A stretch of DNA of 8,625 nt from assembly GCA_903958995.1 (NCBI GenBank), contig CAJBVG010000177.1:1-8625 (forward strand), read 5' to 3'. The stretch is from an uncultured bacterium. Its GTDB lineage: Bacteria > Bacteroidota > Bacteroidia > Sphingobacteriales > Sphingobacteriaceae. A program made the translations under genes and the position numbers. Below are positions 8,049 to 8,625 of this stretch, one piece after another. The notes beneath the pieces are model-generated. The model was not told where the DNA came from, searched no databases, and saw only the letters and a program-made list of their open reading frames with translations. Position 1 is the stretch's first letter, and every line of letters starts with the position of its first letter.

Positions 8049-8128
8049 AGCAAATTCTAATCTCTAAATTCTAAGTACTAAATTCTTAGGACTAATTTTA
8101 GAATTTAGAAATTAGAATTTAGAATTTA
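8049..8128. repeat. AT-rich heptamer/14-bp repeat array making up the GH16-phosphorylase gap
   Basis: Read on the minus strand, the right part is four units of TAAATTC/TAATTTC followed by a degenerate one. The left part reads TAAGAAT, TTAGTAC, TTAGAAT, TTAGAGA, TTAGAAT, so the same 7-bp spacing continues with the unit inverted. On the plus strand the left part also shows a 14-bp period (copies beginning at 8052, 8066 and 8080). One unit, TAAGAAT, is identical to a unit of the perfect array between the GH17 and GH30 genes, which suggests one repeat family in both gaps, older and more diverged here. It overlaps the inverted repeat listed separately. I see no convincing promoter in this gap. Confidence 0.75.
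8052..8120 (-). repeat. Long imperfect inverted repeat (23-bp arms) between the GH16 and phosphorylase genes
   Basis: The arms are 8052-8074 and 8098-8120, matching at 22 of 23 positions around a 23-base loop. The single mismatch (8062 against 8110) would be C-A in plus-strand RNA but a G-U wobble in the minus-strand transcript, so the coding-strand RNA can form an unbroken 23-bp stem. The hairpin begins 13 bases after the GH16 stop and ends 16 bases before the phosphorylase ATG. The stem is almost all A-U, and no U-run follows it on the minus strand, so it is not a standard intrinsic terminator. It could act as a processing, stability or attenuation element that sets the GH16 to phosphorylase ratio; this is inference from position and structure. 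Confidence 0.8.
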
Positions 8129-8133
8129 ACATA

Positions 8134-8625
8134 TTACATCTCTTTATAAACTCTCACATAATCAATAGTCATACTACCTGGGAAAGGTGTATTGCTGTTA
8201 GGCGCTCCAACAAAACTTCCTCCTACAGCTAAATTCATTATAATAAAGAATGGTTGATTATAAACCCACTCACCAGGTGCATCAGGTGGAGTTATTCTTT
8301 TGTAAAGATAATCGTTCACAAAAAAATCAATTCTGTTCTCGTTCCACTCAATAGCATACACGTAAAAATCGGCGTCGAATCTATTATTCTGAAGTGCATA
8401 CGGTGTAGTGATGGATTCGGCACCAGAATAACCCGGACCATGAATTGAACCGTAGGTAATGTTAGAGTATTTGCCCTTTTGTTCCATGATGTCTATCTCT
8501 CCACACTGTGGCCAAGTAACACTATCAATGTTACTACCTAACATCCAAAATGCTGGCCATATGCCTGAGCCTGTTGGTGTTTTAATACGAGCTTCTATAC
8601 GGCCATATTTTTGAGTAAATAAACC
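8134..8625 (-). CDS. GH16 beta-1,3-glucanase (laminarinase-type), C-terminal 163 residues; 5' end beyond right edge
   Basis: The minus-strand frame is open from the right edge to a TAA at 8134-8136. The ATG at 8544 is an internal methionine, not the start: in-frame codons upstream of it encode conserved GH16 sequence, including YGRIEARIKTPTGSG and WPAFWMLG. The catalytic motif GEIDIMEQ follows, with nucleophile Glu, helper Asp and acid/base Glu at visible residues 43, 45 and 48. The extra Met before the last Glu is the beta-bulge form typical of laminarinases and absent from lichenases. SIHGPGYSG, FYVYAIEW and FFIIMNLAVGGSFVG are further family segments, and IDYVRVYKEM ends the catalytic domain. 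No carbohydrate-binding module or type IX secretion domain follows it. The missing N-terminus would hold the signal peptide and first strands. The product would cut beta-1,3-glucan internally outside the cytoplasm; this is inferred from the family, and specificity for laminarin over mixed-linkage glucan is not proven. Confidence 0.93.
   Translation of the reverse strand, partial: GLFTQKYGRIEARIKTPTGSGIWPAFWMLGSNIDSVTWPQCGEIDIMEQKGKYSNITYGSIHGPGYSGAESITTPYALQNNRFDADFYVYAIEWNENRIDFFVNDYLYKRITPPDAPGEWVYNQPFFIIMNLAVGGSFVGAPNSNTPFPGSMTIDYVRVYKEM

Noticed and set aside
8044..8049. TATAAT-like hexamer on the minus strand upstream of the phosphorylase
   Set aside because: It sits only 8 bases from the ATG, has no matching upstream element, and the flavobacterial TAnnTTTG-type box is not matched properly nearby; such hexamers are expected by chance in AT-rich DNA.
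8052..8120. Intrinsic transcription terminator after GH16
   Set aside because: The stem is nearly all A-U and no U-run follows on the minus strand, so a standard terminator is not supported.
8254..8448. Plus-strand open frame of 64 codons
   Set aside because: It is antisense to conserved GH16 sequence.
8134..8544. GH16 gene starting at the ATG at 8544
   Set aside because: The frame stays open to the right edge and the 27 upstream codons encode conserved GH16 core sequence, so this Met is internal and the gene is truncated by the window.

Overview
The window looks like part of a beta-1,3/1,6-glucan (laminarin-type) utilisation locus from a member of the Bacteroidota, most likely a marine Flavobacteriia relative. 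The grounds are visibly AT-rich DNA, lipoprotein glycosidases, a start-codon context without strong Shine-Dalgarno sequences, and a gene set (GH16, GH17, GH30, inner-membrane sugar symporter, large glucan phosphorylase) that matches characterised flavobacterial laminarin loci. The organism call is inference from gene content; there is no rRNA or other taxonomic marker.

Layout: every supported gene is on the minus strand, so transcription runs from the right edge to the left edge. In that order: (1) the C-terminal part of a GH16 beta-1,3-glucanase, cut by the right edge (8134-8625); (2) a 98-base gap filled with heptamer repeats that form a long inverted repeat; (3) a 1145-residue cytoplasmic phosphorylase of the GH94/GH149/GH161 type, best guess GH149 beta-1,3-oligoglucan phosphorylase (4598-8035); (4) after only 4 bases, a GH17 lipoprotein (3310-4593); (5) after 44 bases made of a 7-bp tandem repeat, a GH30 enzyme, probably an exo-beta-1,6-glucosidase (1766-3265); (6) after 13 bases, a GPH/MelB-type MFS symporter whose reading frame continues, past a polar linker, into the start of a second GH17-type domain, cut by the left edge (1-1752). 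No SusC/SusD pair, regulator, RNA gene, insertion sequence, CRISPR array or clear promoter is visible.

How it would work (inference from families): GH16 makes oligosaccharides from laminarin, GH30 removes single beta-1,6-linked glucose branches, and the lipoprotein GH17 cuts the debranched beta-1,3 chain. The symporter carries short products across the inner membrane, and the phosphorylase cleaves them with phosphate to glucose-1-phosphate, saving ATP. The unusual point is the transporter-GH17 fusion: with 12 predicted membrane segments its C-terminal GH17 domain should lie in the cytoplasm, where a glucanase or glucanosyltransferase could act on oligosaccharides as they arrive and before, or together with, the phosphorylase. 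This fusion is the best candidate for something undescribed here. The repeat-filled gaps are a second, independent curiosity.
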